This document shows, piece by piece, positions 55,504 to 64,000 of a DNA stretch of 64,000 bases. The notes beneath the pieces were generated by a model. That model was given only the letters and a program-made list of their open reading frames with translations, was not told where the DNA came from and searched no databases. Positions within the stretch are counted from its first letter, which is position 1. Every line of letters begins with the position of its first letter. The DNA comes from an uncultured Lachnospiraceae bacterium (GTDB lineage Bacteria > Bacillota > Clostridia > Lachnospirales > Lachnospiraceae). Both the position numbers and the translations under genes were made by a program. The DNA lies in NCBI GenBank assembly GCA_900316625.1, contig ONDO01000003.1, forward strand, positions 1-64,000, read 5' to 3'.

Positions 55504-55606
55504 GGGTAAAACCTCCTAAAACAACACCTGTATATTTAATAAATACTTAAAATTCGCCTTGTTTAGGTTAATTCATAGAATTGCAAAAATCAAGTGAAAT
55601 TATAGT

Positions 55607-55656
55607 AAAGAAAACGTTCTCTTCCATGCAAATTCATGCATCTCGGAAGAGAACGT
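55607..55656 (-). terminator. terminator of the HD-GYP response regulator operon
   Basis: ACGTTCTCTTCC / GGAAGAGAACGT stem with inner ATGCA/TGCAT pairing, followed by TTTTCTTT on the minus strand. Confidence 0.93.
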
Positions 55657-55662
55657 CTCAAT

Positions 55663-56724
55663 TCAGATATTCTGTTTCATTTCGTAGTTCGTATCTTCAT
55701 CTATCATCTGCAGCATGATGAGCGCGAGATCCGGATCGAATTGTGTTCCAATTCCACGTACAATCTCTGCCCTTACCTCCGCCTGAGGACGAATCGTTGT
55801 GTAGGTACGTTTGGAGGTCATTGCATCATATGCATCACAGATTCCAATGATTCTCGCTTCTTCCGGAATATCCTTGCCGCGGATTCCATCAGGATAACCG
55901 CTGCCGTCATACCTCTCGTGATGCCAGTGGGCACCTACCGCGAGTCCCGGTATATCCGAAATCTTCTCCAGAATCTTAGCTCCTATCTCCGGATGCTTCT
56001 GAATCTCCTGATATTCTTCTTCCGTCAGACGGCTTCTTTTATTGATAATTGCATCAGGAATACCGATCTTCCCAATATCATGGAGCTTTCCCATATATTC
56101 AATATATTCCTGCTCATCGGGGGTCTTCCCCATGCGTCTTGCGATCTCTTTCGCATACCTTGCAACTCTTCTCGAGTGACCATTCGTGTACTGGTCCTTG
56201 GCATCGACTGCTTCTGCAAGTGCATCAATAATCTGATCCGAAAGATGCTCCACCTTCTGCCTACGAAGTTCTGCCACCATCGTCTGACGGGCGATCTCTG
56301 TCTGGAGGTTCTCCCTCAGGTCCTGGTATTCCAGAATATGTCGAATTCTCTGGAAGAGTACCTTGGGCTCATATGGCTTACGGATAAAATCGGTCGCTCC
56401 CTCTTCGATTCCACGGATTTCAAGTTCCCGATTGTCATCATCTGTAATCATGACAATGGATGTGTCTGCATTCGCAGGATCATTCATGATACGATGCATC
56501 AGATCAAAGCCATCAATTTCCGGAAGGGTAACATCGATCATGATGAGATCCCAGTCTCCATGAAGTGCTTTCTCCAGACCTTCTTTTCCAGTGCCTGCAC
56601 TATATACTTCGAAGCTGTCATCGAGGATATCTGTTGCAAGCAGGCGATTTTCCGGGTCATCATCTACCACGAGAATTCTGTGTGATACTCGATTGTCGTT
56701 CTGGCGATCAAGCCGTCCTGTCAT
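55663..56724 (-). CDS. response regulator with HD-GYP phosphodiesterase domain
   Basis: A 353-residue two-domain protein: receiver domain (about 14-135; acidic DDD pocket in VVDDDPEN, phospho-Asp in MIDVTLPEIDG, Lys in RKPYEP) and HD-GYP domain (about 160-345; GHSRRVARYA, HDIGKIGIPD, HWHHERYDGSGYPDG). HD-GYP proteins hydrolyse cyclic di-GMP, so it should lower this messenger on phosphorylation. No sensor kinase is adjacent. Its ATG overlaps the stop of the preceding small gene by one base (TGATG), implying translational coupling. Confidence 0.92.
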   Translation of the reverse strand: MTGRLDRQNDNRVSHRILVVDDDPENRLLATDILDDSFEVYSAGTGKEGLEKALHGDWDLIMIDVTLPEIDGFDLMHRIMNDPANADTSIVMITDDDNRELEIRGIEEGATDFIRKPYEPKVLFQRIRHILEYQDLRENLQTEIARQTMVAELRRQKVEHLSDQIIDALAEAVDAKDQYTNGHSRRVARYAKEIARRMGKTPDEQEYIEYMGKLHDIGKIGIPDAIINKRSRLTEEEYQEIQKHPEIGAKILEKISDIPGLAVGAHWHHERYDGSGYPDGIRGKDIPEEARIIGICDAYDAMTSKRTYTTIRPQAEVRAEIVRGIGTQFDPDLALIMLQMIDEDTNYEMKQNI

Positions 56725-56957
56725 CAGAATTTTCCTCCCATGGAACAGCCCTTTCCTTCCTCTTCAGGAAATTCTGCTACATAGCTTGTGCTATATGCTG
56801 CATTGATCTCTGCGATTTCTCGCTTGCCATCAATATAGTCATTATAGAAATCCATCAGGTCGATCCCGCTGGACTCACATCCCTCATCCTCTTCCCATTT
56901 ACGAACCAGGGCGATTCTTTCCTGCATGGTTGTGTCTTTGATGAGATTACTCTTCAT
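56724..56957 (-). CDS. small acidic protein coupled to the HD-GYP regulator, function unknown
   Basis: A 77-residue, acidic protein with no family I recognise. It has a helical start (NLIKDTTMQERIALVRKWEEDEGC), a central DLMDFYNDYIDGKREIAEINAAYSTSYVAEF and a Cys near the Gly-rich C-terminus (GKGCSMGGKF). AGGAAATT precedes the ATG. The stop/start overlap with the regulator gene suggests a partner role in the same signalling step. Confidence 0.7.
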   Translation of the reverse strand: MKSNLIKDTTMQERIALVRKWEEDEGCESSGIDLMDFYNDYIDGKREIAEINAAYSTSYVAEFPEEEGKGCSMGGKF

Positions 56958-57033
56958 AATTTCCTGGTCTCCTCATTTCAATTCATAAACTGATTGTTAT
57001 ATTATAATATGATAATCATCAGGAGGAAAGAAC

Positions 57034-58269
57034 ATGACAGATCGAAAAATAAAGAGACAAGCCGATAAAATCAGAAAGGCAAGTCGAAAAGCTGCCATCA
57101 TTGAGATTATACTCTTACTCCTTGCCATTCTCTGTATCCTGCTCTTCCTGAATAGAGATAATTTAAAGTTCCCTGCTTTCCTCTCTTCAGATACCAGACA
57201 GACCCTGTCACTGGATGAAGATACTGTCAGCTCTGATTCGCTTACTGAGGATGCAGAAGATCCAGATAATTCTTCAGACGAAGCATCGGATTCGTCTTCT
57301 GATACACCTGTCGAAGAGAATCTGCCGGATACAGTTACGATCTCTTCTGTCGGCGACTGTTCCCTGGGAAAGCTGCAGATTCACTCCACTGTTGACTCTT
57401 TTCTTGACTACTATGATTCATATGGCTCTGACTATTTCATGAAAAATGTAAAGGACTACTTCCTTGCAGATGATCTTACGATCGCGAATCTCGAAGTCGT
57501 CCTCTCTAATACGGAAGCTGCCGGCCAAGATAAGGAATTTTTGATCAAGGGGCGTCCTGAATTCACTTCCATTCTTAAGGATGCCGGCATTGATGTGGTA
57601 GGAACCGGTAACAATCATATCCTCGATTATGGCGAAACCGGTGCCAATGACACCTGGCAGGCTTTAAACGATGCCGGAATCCCCTATGCTTACAATGACA
57701 AGACCGTTCTCTATACCACAGCAAATGGGCATAAGGTCGGAATCGCCGCATCCTGTCTCTTAAACGAATCCCGTATGCAGTTCCTCTTAAATGGTATCCA
57801 GGAATTAAAGGCAGAAGGCGCAGAACTCATTATCGTTATGCCACACTGGGGCGTTGAAAGAGAAAACTATGCCAATGAAAGACAGGTTACTCTCGCCCAC
57901 CAGTTAATCGACGCTGGTGCTGATCTCATTCTGGGTTCTCACCCTCATGTCGTACAGGGATTTGAGATCTACAATGGCAAGATGATTGCCTACAGCCAGG
58001 GTAATTTCTGCTACGGAGGTCATCATAACCCCGCAGACAAGGACTCCTTTATCTATCAGCAGACCTTTACCTTTACAGATGGTGCTCTTGATCCTACGGT
58101 CGATGTCCACATTGTGCCTTGTCTCATCTCTTCGACTACAAGCAAAAATGATTTCTGCCCCACTCCCCAGACGGGAGAAGCGGCAGAAACCATTCTGAAC
58201 CACCTTAATTCTTATAGCGCAGGATATTCTGACTTTAGCCTTGATACGGAGGGTAATTTCTATCGTTAA
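57034..58269 (+). CDS. CapA-family membrane-anchored metallophosphatase-like protein
   Basis: A 411-residue protein: N-terminal membrane helix (about 24-42, IIEIILLLLAILCILLFL), acidic Ser/Asp-rich spacer (about 55-100) and a CapA (poly-gamma-glutamate synthesis) calcineurin-like domain with SSVGDCSLGK, IANLEVVLSN, GTGNNHILDYGE, MPHWGVERE and GSHPHVVQGFE. CapA homologues act in capsule or cell-surface polymer metabolism. No capB/capC genes are near, so it is probably one of the stand-alone Clostridia type. AGGAGG site. No terminator is evident in the 128 bp after it. Confidence 0.87.
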   Translation: MTDRKIKRQADKIRKASRKAAIIEIILLLLAILCILLFLNRDNLKFPAFLSSDTRQTLSLDEDTVSSDSLTEDAEDPDNSSDEASDSSSDTPVEENLPDTVTISSVGDCSLGKLQIHSTVDSFLDYYDSYGSDYFMKNVKDYFLADDLTIANLEVVLSNTEAAGQDKEFLIKGRPEFTSILKDAGIDVVGTGNNHILDYGETGANDTWQALNDAGIPYAYNDKTVLYTTANGHKVGIAASCLLNESRMQFLLNGIQELKAEGAELIIVMPHWGVERENYANERQVTLAHQLIDAGADLILGSHPHVVQGFEIYNGKMIAYSQGNFCYGGHHNPADKDSFIYQQTFTFTDGALDPTVDVHIVPCLISSTTSKNDFCPTPQTGEAAETILNHLNSYSAGYSDFSLDTEGNFYR

Positions 58270-58397
58270 TATTCTGGGGCTGGACCGGCTAATGATACTG
58301 CATCTGACGCTGGACCATGGGTGCCTTACTTCTGCTACGAATAAATGCCAGCAGAACTGCCAGACAGTCCCAACAGAAAAGATCTCCTAACACAGAA

Positions 58398-59717
58398 TTA
58401 GAGCTGCGTATTGACAAAGATATCGTAGATTGCCTCGATTGCAGTCTCGAAATCCTGATTTGCTACACCGATGATGATATTCAACTCAGAAGAACCCTGG
58501 TCAATCATTCGTACGTTTACATTGCGATGTGCCAGCGCAGAGAAGATTCTTCCAGCGGTACCACGCATGGACTTCATGCCTCGGCCTACAACTGCAATCA
58601 ATGCAAGGTCGGATTCAATCTCAATGGAATCCGGATGAGCAAATCTGTGAATCTCAGATACAACCTGCTGCTCCTTATCGAGGAATTCATCTTCATGAAC
58701 TACAACGGTCATGGTATCTATTCCAGAAGGCATATGCTCGAAGGAGATTCCATTGTCCTCAAAGGACTGTAGAACCTTACGTCCAAAACCAATCTCGGAA
58801 TTCATAAGACCCTTGGTGATCAGGCAGGCGCAGAAACCTTTCTTACCTGCGATACCGGTAATTGTATAATCTGACTTCTTTGCCGTGGATTCTACGATCC
58901 AGGTACCCTCGTCCTGAGGACGATTGGTATTCTTGATATTGATAGGGATGCCCTTGGAACGAACCGGGAAAATTGCATCCTCATGCAGTACGGACGCACC
59001 CATGTAGGAAAGCTCGCGGAGTTCTCTATAGGTAATCGTATCAATACCGACCGGATCCTTAACAATACGGGGATCTGCTACCAAGAAGCCAGATACATCG
59101 GTCCAGTTCTCATAGACATCTACGCTTGCAGCAGCAGCTACAATAGAACCTGTCACATCAGAACCACCACGAGAGAAGGTCTTTACTCTTCCGTCCTTGC
59201 CTCTGCCATAGAAACCGGGGACAACGGCACCCTGGGTCTTCTGGAGTGCTGCCTTCATCTCTTTCTCTGTCTTATAAGTGTTCAGCGAACCTTCTTCATT
59301 GAAGAAGATCGTATCGAAGGGATCAACGAAGTCAAATCCCAGATACTTCGCCATAATCTTACCATTCAGGTACTCACCACGGCTTGCTGCATAATCAAGA
59401 TAAGGGTCCTTCTTCAGGGTATCCGCAATTACTTCGAATTCGTCATCCAGTGTGAAGTCCAGTCCAAGACCTGTGATAATTTCATCATAACGAGCTTTAA
59501 TATCCGCAAGCTGACGGTCCAGATCACCATCATTGGCTGCAATACGATATGCTTCAATCAGCATGTCCGTAACCTTGGTATCACTGCTGTTTCTCTTTCC
59601 AGGTGCACTGGGAACTACATAGAGACGAGTCGCGTCTGCGCGAACGATATCTCCGGCCTTTTTGAACTGCTTGGCATCTGCAAGAGAGCTTCCACCAAAT
59701 TTGACAACCTTTTTCAT
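58398..59717 (-). CDS. lysC: aspartate kinase
   Basis: First enzyme of the lysine/threonine/methionine pathway. The 439-residue protein begins with KVVKFGGSSLADA, has the catalytic SRGGSDVTGS and the C-terminal tandem ACT domains (GFCACLITKGL; LALIAVVGRGMKSMRGTAGRIFSAL). Length is typical of monofunctional enzymes. Promoter TTGAGT (59786-59791), 17 bp, CATAAT (59763-59768). The 78-bp upstream gap is too short for a lysine riboswitch, so regulation is probably allosteric. Confidence 0.95.
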   Translation of the reverse strand: MKKVVKFGGSSLADAKQFKKAGDIVRADATRLYVVPSAPGKRNSSDTKVTDMLIEAYRIAANDGDLDRQLADIKARYDEIITGLGLDFTLDDEFEVIADTLKKDPYLDYAASRGEYLNGKIMAKYLGFDFVDPFDTIFFNEEGSLNTYKTEKEMKAALQKTQGAVVPGFYGRGKDGRVKTFSRGGSDVTGSIVAAAASVDVYENWTDVSGFLVADPRIVKDPVGIDTITYRELRELSYMGASVLHEDAIFPVRSKGIPINIKNTNRPQDEGTWIVESTAKKSDYTITGIAGKKGFCACLITKGLMNSEIGFGRKVLQSFEDNGISFEHMPSGIDTMTVVVHEDEFLDKEQQVVSEIHRFAHPDSIEIESDLALIAVVGRGMKSMRGTAGRIFSALAHRNVNVRMIDQGSSELNIIIGVANQDFETAIEAIYDIFVNTQL

Positions 59718-59795
59718 TTTCTTTTCCTTTTTCCTTATTATTTAGAACTCACTTATTTCTGTATTATGCTTCAGAACTTTAACTTACTCAAGTAT

Positions 59796-60794
59796 TTATT
59801 CAAAACCCAGACAGATCTTGTCAATCTCCTGCAGTTCTTCCTCACTAAATGTCAGATGATCTATCGCCTTTATATTGTCCAGAATCTGTGCCGGGCGAGA
59901 AGCACCAATCAGGACGGATGTTACAATGCCATCCTTCAGAATCCAGGCCAGAGCCATCTCTGCCAGCGTCTGTCCACGACGAGCTGCAACTGCATTCAGC
60001 TTCCTAACCTTCTCCATCTTCTCCTGGTCGAGTGCCGCTTCCTTCAGGAACCTTCCATCCGTACGCACGCGGCTGTCTGCCGGAACCCCATCGAGATATC
60101 GATCCGTCAGCACACCTTGTGCCAGCGGGGAGAAGCAGATGATCCCCTTCTCAAGACGTGCCGCCGTCTCCTTCAGTCCATTCTCCTCAATCTTACGATC
60201 AAAGATGTTATAACGATTCTGATTGATCACAAAGGGAACATGAAGCTCACTTAGAATCTTCTCTGCCCTCTCCAGGGTCGGCCCGTCATAGTTCGACAGA
60301 CCGACATAGAGTGCTTTTCCAGAACGAACAATCTGCGCCAGCGCTTCCATTGTCTCTTCCAGGGGAGTATTCGGATCCATTCTATGATGATAGAAGATAT
60401 CTACATACTCTAATCCCATCCTCTTCAGAGACTGATCCAGACTCGCCATCAGATATTTTCTGCTGCCCCAGTCCCCATAAGGTCCATCCCACATGGTATA
60501 ACCAGCTTTGGTCGTAATAATCATCTCATCACGATAAGGCAGGAAATCCTCTTTTAGGATCTTGCCGAAGTTGCGCTCGGCCGCCCCCGGTTCCGGTCCA
60601 TAATTATTCGCCAGATCAAACTGGGTAATTCCATGATCAAATGCCGTATGGCACATATCCTTCATATTATCGAAATTGCCATTGTCGCCGAAATTATGCC
60701 AGAGTCCCAGGGAAACCAGCGGAAGCATCAGTCCACTCTTCCCACATCTCTTATACTGCATCTTCTCGTATCTGTCGTCTGCTGCTCTATACAT
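59796..60794 (-). CDS. aldo/keto reductase (YghZ-like)
   Basis: A 332-residue NADPH-dependent reductase of the aldo/keto superfamily. The catalytic tetrad is visible: Asp and Tyr in FDLANNYG, Lys in TTKAGYTMWDGPYGDWG, His in FYHHRMD. The long loop TMWDGPYGDWGSRKYL and the C-terminal cofactor-binding VLIGASRPAQILDN resemble YghZ/L-glyceraldehyde-3-phosphate reductases. GAGGGGG site before ATG. Monocistronic. Confidence 0.92.
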   Translation of the reverse strand: MYRAADDRYEKMQYKRCGKSGLMLPLVSLGLWHNFGDNGNFDNMKDMCHTAFDHGITQFDLANNYGPEPGAAERNFGKILKEDFLPYRDEMIITTKAGYTMWDGPYGDWGSRKYLMASLDQSLKRMGLEYVDIFYHHRMDPNTPLEETMEALAQIVRSGKALYVGLSNYDGPTLERAEKILSELHVPFVINQNRYNIFDRKIEENGLKETAARLEKGIICFSPLAQGVLTDRYLDGVPADSRVRTDGRFLKEAALDQEKMEKVRKLNAVAARRGQTLAEMALAWILKDGIVTSVLIGASRPAQILDNIKAIDHLTFSEEELQEIDKICLGFE

Positions 60795-60907
60795 AAGTAC
60801 CCCCTCATCTAGTAGCCGCCGGCCCCATGCCGTTACATTCTTTCGTTATTTTAGCACCTTCGAAAATGTAAAACTATCCGTTGATTCTTCTTTTTCCTCT
60901 GAAAGGA

Positions 60908-60948
60908 TTGCCATTCTCCTTTGCTGGGTGTATATTTATCAGAAAATT
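60908..60948 (+). promoter_or_regulatory. putP-like gene promoter with CodY-like box
   Basis: TTGCCA (60908-60913), 17-bp spacer, TATATT (60931-60936). ATTTATCAGAAAATT (60934-60948) matches the CodY consensus AATTTTCWGAAAATT at 13 of 15 positions and overlaps the -10 and start point. Confidence 0.6.
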
Positions 60949-60975
60949 TGCATAATTATTTAGGAGGATTATTTC

Positions 60976-62499
60976 ATGGAGGCATCACAGATTATCATGC
61001 TGGTTGCCATGGCAGTTTATCTGCTTGGTATGATCGGCATTGGTATCAAACTTTCCGAGAAAACAGAAACCGTTGGCGACTTCTACCTCGGAGGCAGAAA
61101 ACTCGGTCCCCTCGTTACCGCTATGAGCGCAGAAGCATCTGATATGTCGAGCTGGCTTCTCATGGGACTGCCCGGTGTTGCATATCTGTCCGGATGTGCG
61201 GAACCCGGCTGGACAGCCATCGGACTTGCCATCGGAACCTATCTCAACTGGCTTTTGGTTGCAAGACGCCTGCGTATCTATTCTGAGAAGACAGATTCCA
61301 TCACGGTTCCCGAGTTCTTCAGCAATCGTTATGGCGACAAACACTATATTCTGACCGCACTCTCAGCACTGATCATCGTTGTCTTCTTCGTTCCCTACAC
61401 GGCATCCGGATTCGCCGCATGTGGCAAACTCTTCCACTCCCTCTTCGGTGTGGACTACCATGCAGCAATGATCATCTCTGCCATCGTCATCATGTTCTAT
61501 ACCGCCATGGGTGGCTTTCTTGCAGCTTCTACCACAGATTTCATCCAGTCCATCATTATGACTCTGGCCCTGATCATTATCCTGGTCTTCGGTACTGCTC
61601 AGGCCGGTGGCATCTCCGCTGTTGCCGAAAATGCAGCCTCCCTTCCCGGATATCTCTCCATGACACATGCATATGATGTAAGTACTGCCAGTGCTACCCC
61701 TTATCCTGTTCTTACGGTTGCATCTCTTCTTGCCTGGGGGCTGGGTTACTTCGGTATGCCCCACATTTTACTTCGCTTCATGGCAATCGAAGATGATGAA
61801 AAAGTAAAGCTCAGCCGTAGGGTTGCATCGATCTGGGTTGTAATCTCCATGGCCGTCGCCATCATTATCGGTATAGTCGGTCTTGCCATGAGTCGTGCCG
61901 GTGTGATTGCTGACTTAGATGGTTCCCAGTCTGAGACCATTATTGTACATATCGCACAGCTGCTCTCCCGTTACGGATTCTTCGCAGCCATCCTTGCAGG
62001 AATTGTTCTCTCCGGCATTCTGGCATCTACCATGTCAACCGCTGATTCTCAGCTCCTTGCCGCTTCATCTTCGATTTCGAACGACCTCATGTCCAAGTTC
62101 TTCCACATTAAGGCGAGCGAGACAACCCGTCTGGTCGTATCCCGTATCAGCCTGATCATCATTGCCATCATCGGTGTGGTTCTTGCCTGGGACCCCAATG
62201 CATCTGTTTTCCGCATTGTATCTTTCGCCTGGGCTGGTTTCGGAGCCGCATTTGGTCCTGTAATGCTCCTCGCACTCTTCTGGAAGAGAAGCAACAAGGC
62301 AGGCGCCATAGCTGGTATGCTTGCCGGCGGTATCATGGTCTTCGCATGGAAATTCGGTATCTCTCAGCTGGGTGGCACATTTGCCATCTATGAGTTACTC
62401 CCTTCCTTCCTGGTAGGACTCCTGACTGACATCATCGTATCTCTTCTGACTCCGGCTCCGGACCAGAAGATTGTCGAGACCTTCAATTCCATCAAATAA
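60976..62499 (+). CDS. putP: sodium/proline symporter
   Basis: SSS-family Na+/solute symporter of 507 residues with about 13 membrane segments. Family motifs: DFYLGGRKLGPLVTAMSAEASDMSSWLLMG (in parts), GLGYFGMPHILLRFMA, and GILASTMSTADSQLLAASSSISNDL with the Na2-site Ser/Thr. The pattern is that of PutP, importing proline as carbon, nitrogen source or osmolyte. AGGAGG site before ATG. Confidence 0.92.
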   Translation: MEASQIIMLVAMAVYLLGMIGIGIKLSEKTETVGDFYLGGRKLGPLVTAMSAEASDMSSWLLMGLPGVAYLSGCAEPGWTAIGLAIGTYLNWLLVARRLRIYSEKTDSITVPEFFSNRYGDKHYILTALSALIIVVFFVPYTASGFAACGKLFHSLFGVDYHAAMIISAIVIMFYTAMGGFLAASTTDFIQSIIMTLALIIILVFGTAQAGGISAVAENAASLPGYLSMTHAYDVSTASATPYPVLTVASLLAWGLGYFGMPHILLRFMAIEDDEKVKLSRRVASIWVVISMAVAIIIGIVGLAMSRAGVIADLDGSQSETIIVHIAQLLSRYGFFAAILAGIVLSGILASTMSTADSQLLAASSSISNDLMSKFFHIKASETTRLVVSRISLIIIAIIGVVLAWDPNASVFRIVSFAWAGFGAAFGPVMLLALFWKRSNKAGAIAGMLAGGIMVFAWKFGISQLGGTFAIYELLPSFLVGLLTDIIVSLLTPAPDQKIVETFNSIK

Positions 62500-62568
62500 T
62501 TCTGGCTCAACAGTATACGAAAATCAGGCGATGCACGACCCGTGCGCCTTATTCGATACTCGAAGAAA

Positions 62569-62601
62569 AAAGGACGTCCGTGGATTCCACGAACGTCCTT
62601 T
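62569..62601. terminator. bidirectional terminator between putP and the superoxide reductase gene
   Basis: AAGGACGT-C-CGTGG / CCACG-A-ACGTCCTT stem; T-rich on the plus side, T7 on the minus side. Confidence 0.92.
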
Positions 62602-62637
62602 TCTTCTATGATCCTATATCGGATTTTGCTACTTCGA

Positions 62638-63006
62638 TCAAGCCTTCCACAGTCCATGCAGGTTGCAGTATGCATATACGGCTACGCATTCTTCGCCGTC
62701 TGCCAGAAGGAATTCTGCCTTGGGTGCATCTCCTGCTTTCAGGAAACGTCTCTGCATTCCGTTACTTGTCTCAATTGCGATCCATTCAATGAAATGCTCT
62801 TCTAACATGGGGTGCTCTACAGAACCAACCACAACAGAAACCTTATTCCCCTCTACACTTGCTACGGGAAGGTGCTTCTCAACTGCTCCATCCGATGTAC
62901 CAGGAACAAGCAGGGTCATAGGCTGTCCACAACAACTGGGATGACATCCAACGTGTTTGATCTCATCTACCATCGTTCCGCATTTTCCACACTTGTAGAT
63001 ATCCAT
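62638..63006 (-). CDS. desulfoferrodoxin (superoxide reductase)
   Basis: Reduces superoxide to hydrogen peroxide in anaerobes without making oxygen. The 122-residue protein has the N-terminal desulforedoxin-like Fe(Cys)4 centre (CGKCG and HPSCCGQP, four Cys) and the catalytic Fe(His)4Cys centre (EKHLPV, VEHPM, EEHFIEW, and CNLHGLWK). A two-iron, class I enzyme. GAGAGGG site before ATG. Its neighbour upstream is feoB, fitting an iron/oxidative-stress theme. Confidence 0.95.
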   Translation of the reverse strand: MDIYKCGKCGTMVDEIKHVGCHPSCCGQPMTLLVPGTSDGAVEKHLPVASVEGNKVSVVVGSVEHPMLEEHFIEWIAIETSNGMQRRFLKAGDAPKAEFLLADGEECVAVYAYCNLHGLWKA

Positions 63007-63169
63007 TTTGTACCCTCTCTTTCAGATGCTTCTTTTTCCTACCTGGTTAACTTATCATCAAGCACTATCACATTTCAATGCCTTGGTCCAAAATTTCACA
63101 CAAGTTTCAGAAATTACTCACACTTAACCTTGACCAGGGATCACTGGATCTTGAAATAACAATGGAATC

Positions 63170-64000
63170 CTATCCTAAGAATAGACCGAATATAAGTTTC
63201 ACGAAGAATGCACATATCCAGGCTACCAGGCACTGGAATATAACGGTCATCACTGCATATCTTCTACCCTGTTCCTGCTTGATCGATGCAACCGCACCAA
63301 TACAAGGTGTGTAGAGCAGACAGAAAGTCAGGAAGGTTGCCGCACCTTGGGCAGACATAGCCAGAGCCAGGCCTTCTTTTCCCCCATAGAGCACTGTCAT
63401 CATAGACACGATGGATTCCTTTGCCATGAAACCTGAGATGATTGCAGTAACAATCTTCCAGTCCCCTAGTCCCAAGGGAGCGAATACCGGTGCAATCAGC
63501 CCGGCTATTGCTGCTAGCATGCTGTTCGCTGAATCCGATACCATATTCAGCCGAAAATCAAAACTCTGTAAGAACCATACAATAATCGTACCGACAAAAA
63601 TAAAGGTAAATGCTCTCTGCAGGAAGTCCTTCGCCTTGTCCCACATCAATTGCAGAACATTTTTTGCCCCTGGCATACGATAGTTGGGAAGTTCCATTAC
63701 GAAAGGAACTGCTTCTCCTCTGAACATGGTTCTCTTACCGATCAGCGCAACCAGAATGGCCACCACTATTCCTCCAAAATAGAGGAGCATCATAACCGGC
63801 ATGGCTGCCTTGGGGAAGAATACCGACGTGAAGAAGGCATAGACCGGCATCTTGGCTGAACAGCTCATAAAGGGGATCAGGAGGGTTGTCATCCTACGAT
63901 CTCTCTTCGAAGGCAGGGTTCTCGTCGACATAACCGCCGGCACAGAGCAACCGAATCCCACAAGTAGCGGAACGATGGATCTTCCCGACAGTCCTATCTT
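63170..64000 (-). CDS. feoB: ferrous iron transporter FeoB, C-terminal part (runs off the window)
   Basis: The frame is open to the window edge; 276 C-terminal residues are visible. They contain the FeoB Gate regions, GLSGRSIVPLLVGFGCSVPA and MTTLLIPFMSCSAKMPVYAFF, and later CLLYTPCIGAVASI, with conserved Cys residues. The N-terminal G-protein domain lies outside. FeoB imports Fe2+ under anaerobic conditions. It is followed by 163 bp without a clear terminator, then the superoxide reductase gene. Confidence 0.95.
   Translation of the reverse strand, partial: KIGLSGRSIVPLLVGFGCSVPAVMSTRTLPSKRDRRMTTLLIPFMSCSAKMPVYAFFTSVFFPKAAMPVMMLLYFGGIVVAILVALIGKRTMFRGEAVPFVMELPNYRMPGAKNVLQLMWDKAKDFLQRAFTFIFVGTIIVWFLQSFDFRLNMVSDSANSMLAAIAGLIAPVFAPLGLGDWKIVTAIISGFMAKESIVSMMTVLYGGKEGLALAMSAQGAATFLTFCLLYTPCIGAVASIKQEQGRRYAVMTVIFQCLVAWICAFFVKLIFGLFLG

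Noticed and set aside
59718..59795. Possible lysine riboswitch before aspartate kinase
   Set aside because: Only 78 bp to the next gene; too short for the aptamer and no matching elements.
58983..60254. 423-codon open frame antisense to lysC and the aldo/keto reductase gene
   Set aside because: Spans two well-supported genes and the gap between them; composition is not protein-like.
1..64000. CRISPR arrays, rRNA genes, insertion sequences, replication origin
   Set aside because: No regularly spaced repeats, rRNA sequence, transposase or clustered DnaA boxes beyond the pair at 23.6 kb were seen.

Overview
The window looks like chromosome of a low-to-mid GC Gram-positive anaerobe of the class Clostridia, most likely a Lachnospiraceae-type organism. 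This rests on gene content (PTS HPr/EI, desulfoferrodoxin, GlpP antiterminator, Veg, long-form HPF, SecA with a C-terminal zinc motif, MurF/Ddl, CgeB-like glycosyltransferase), strong GGAGG ribosome binding sites, TTGACA-17-TATAAT promoters and abundant intrinsic terminators. Most genes are on the minus strand. No phage, insertion sequence or CRISPR array is visible, so this is mainly core chromosome with a few unusual inserts.

Layout. 1-14.9 kb: a frameshifted CorA gene behind a structured leader, a TRIC channel, ptsH-ptsI, an M18 aminopeptidase, the fruR-fruK-fruA operon, and uvrB-uvrA behind an SOS box. 15-23.4 kb: secA, then a strongly promoted and terminated, highly structured ~480-nt noncoding RNA gene on the opposite strand, a CgeB-like glycosyltransferase, a methionine aminopeptidase, a membrane-anchored protein, an NlpC/P60 endopeptidase and veg. 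23.5-31 kb: plsC with two DnaA boxes in its 5' UTR, ddl-murF, a HTH-TPR-like regulator, hpf, an SDR reductase and a WYL regulator. 31-37 kb: an anaerobic glycerol-3-phosphate dehydrogenase-type operon behind a leader terminator, followed by its probable antiterminator GlpP, then murI and small proteins. 37-43 kb: an asymmetric heterodimeric ABC exporter; just upstream a separate ~165-nt unit encodes two near-identical hairpins or a 41-residue peptide with two WRVLH repeats; then a tandem class II aldolase protein.

43-50 kb: two tRNA-Gly genes with a partial duplication of a tRNA 3' end, then an operon whose three genes overlap by 4 nt: a Tet(M)-like ribosomal GTPase fused to a YacP/Rae1-type NYN nuclease, an Mre11-like phosphoesterase and a Rad50-like ATPase. 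50-54 kb: a metal P-type ATPase with a separate HMA metallochaperone, divergent from a membrane protein and an ArsR regulator that share operator-like sequences. 54-64 kb: pgi, a response regulator with HD-GYP domain coupled to a small unknown protein, a CapA-like protein, aspartate kinase, an aldo/keto reductase, a PutP symporter with a CodY-like box, superoxide reductase and the C-terminal part of FeoB, which runs off the window.

The most unusual items are the unassigned large RNA at 17.9-18.4 kb, the tandem-repeat small RNA/peptide unit at 41 kb, the GTPase-Rae1 fusion, and a recurrent CTTCGNAAATGTA motif in intergenic DNA. All assignments come from reading the sequence; no database search was run.
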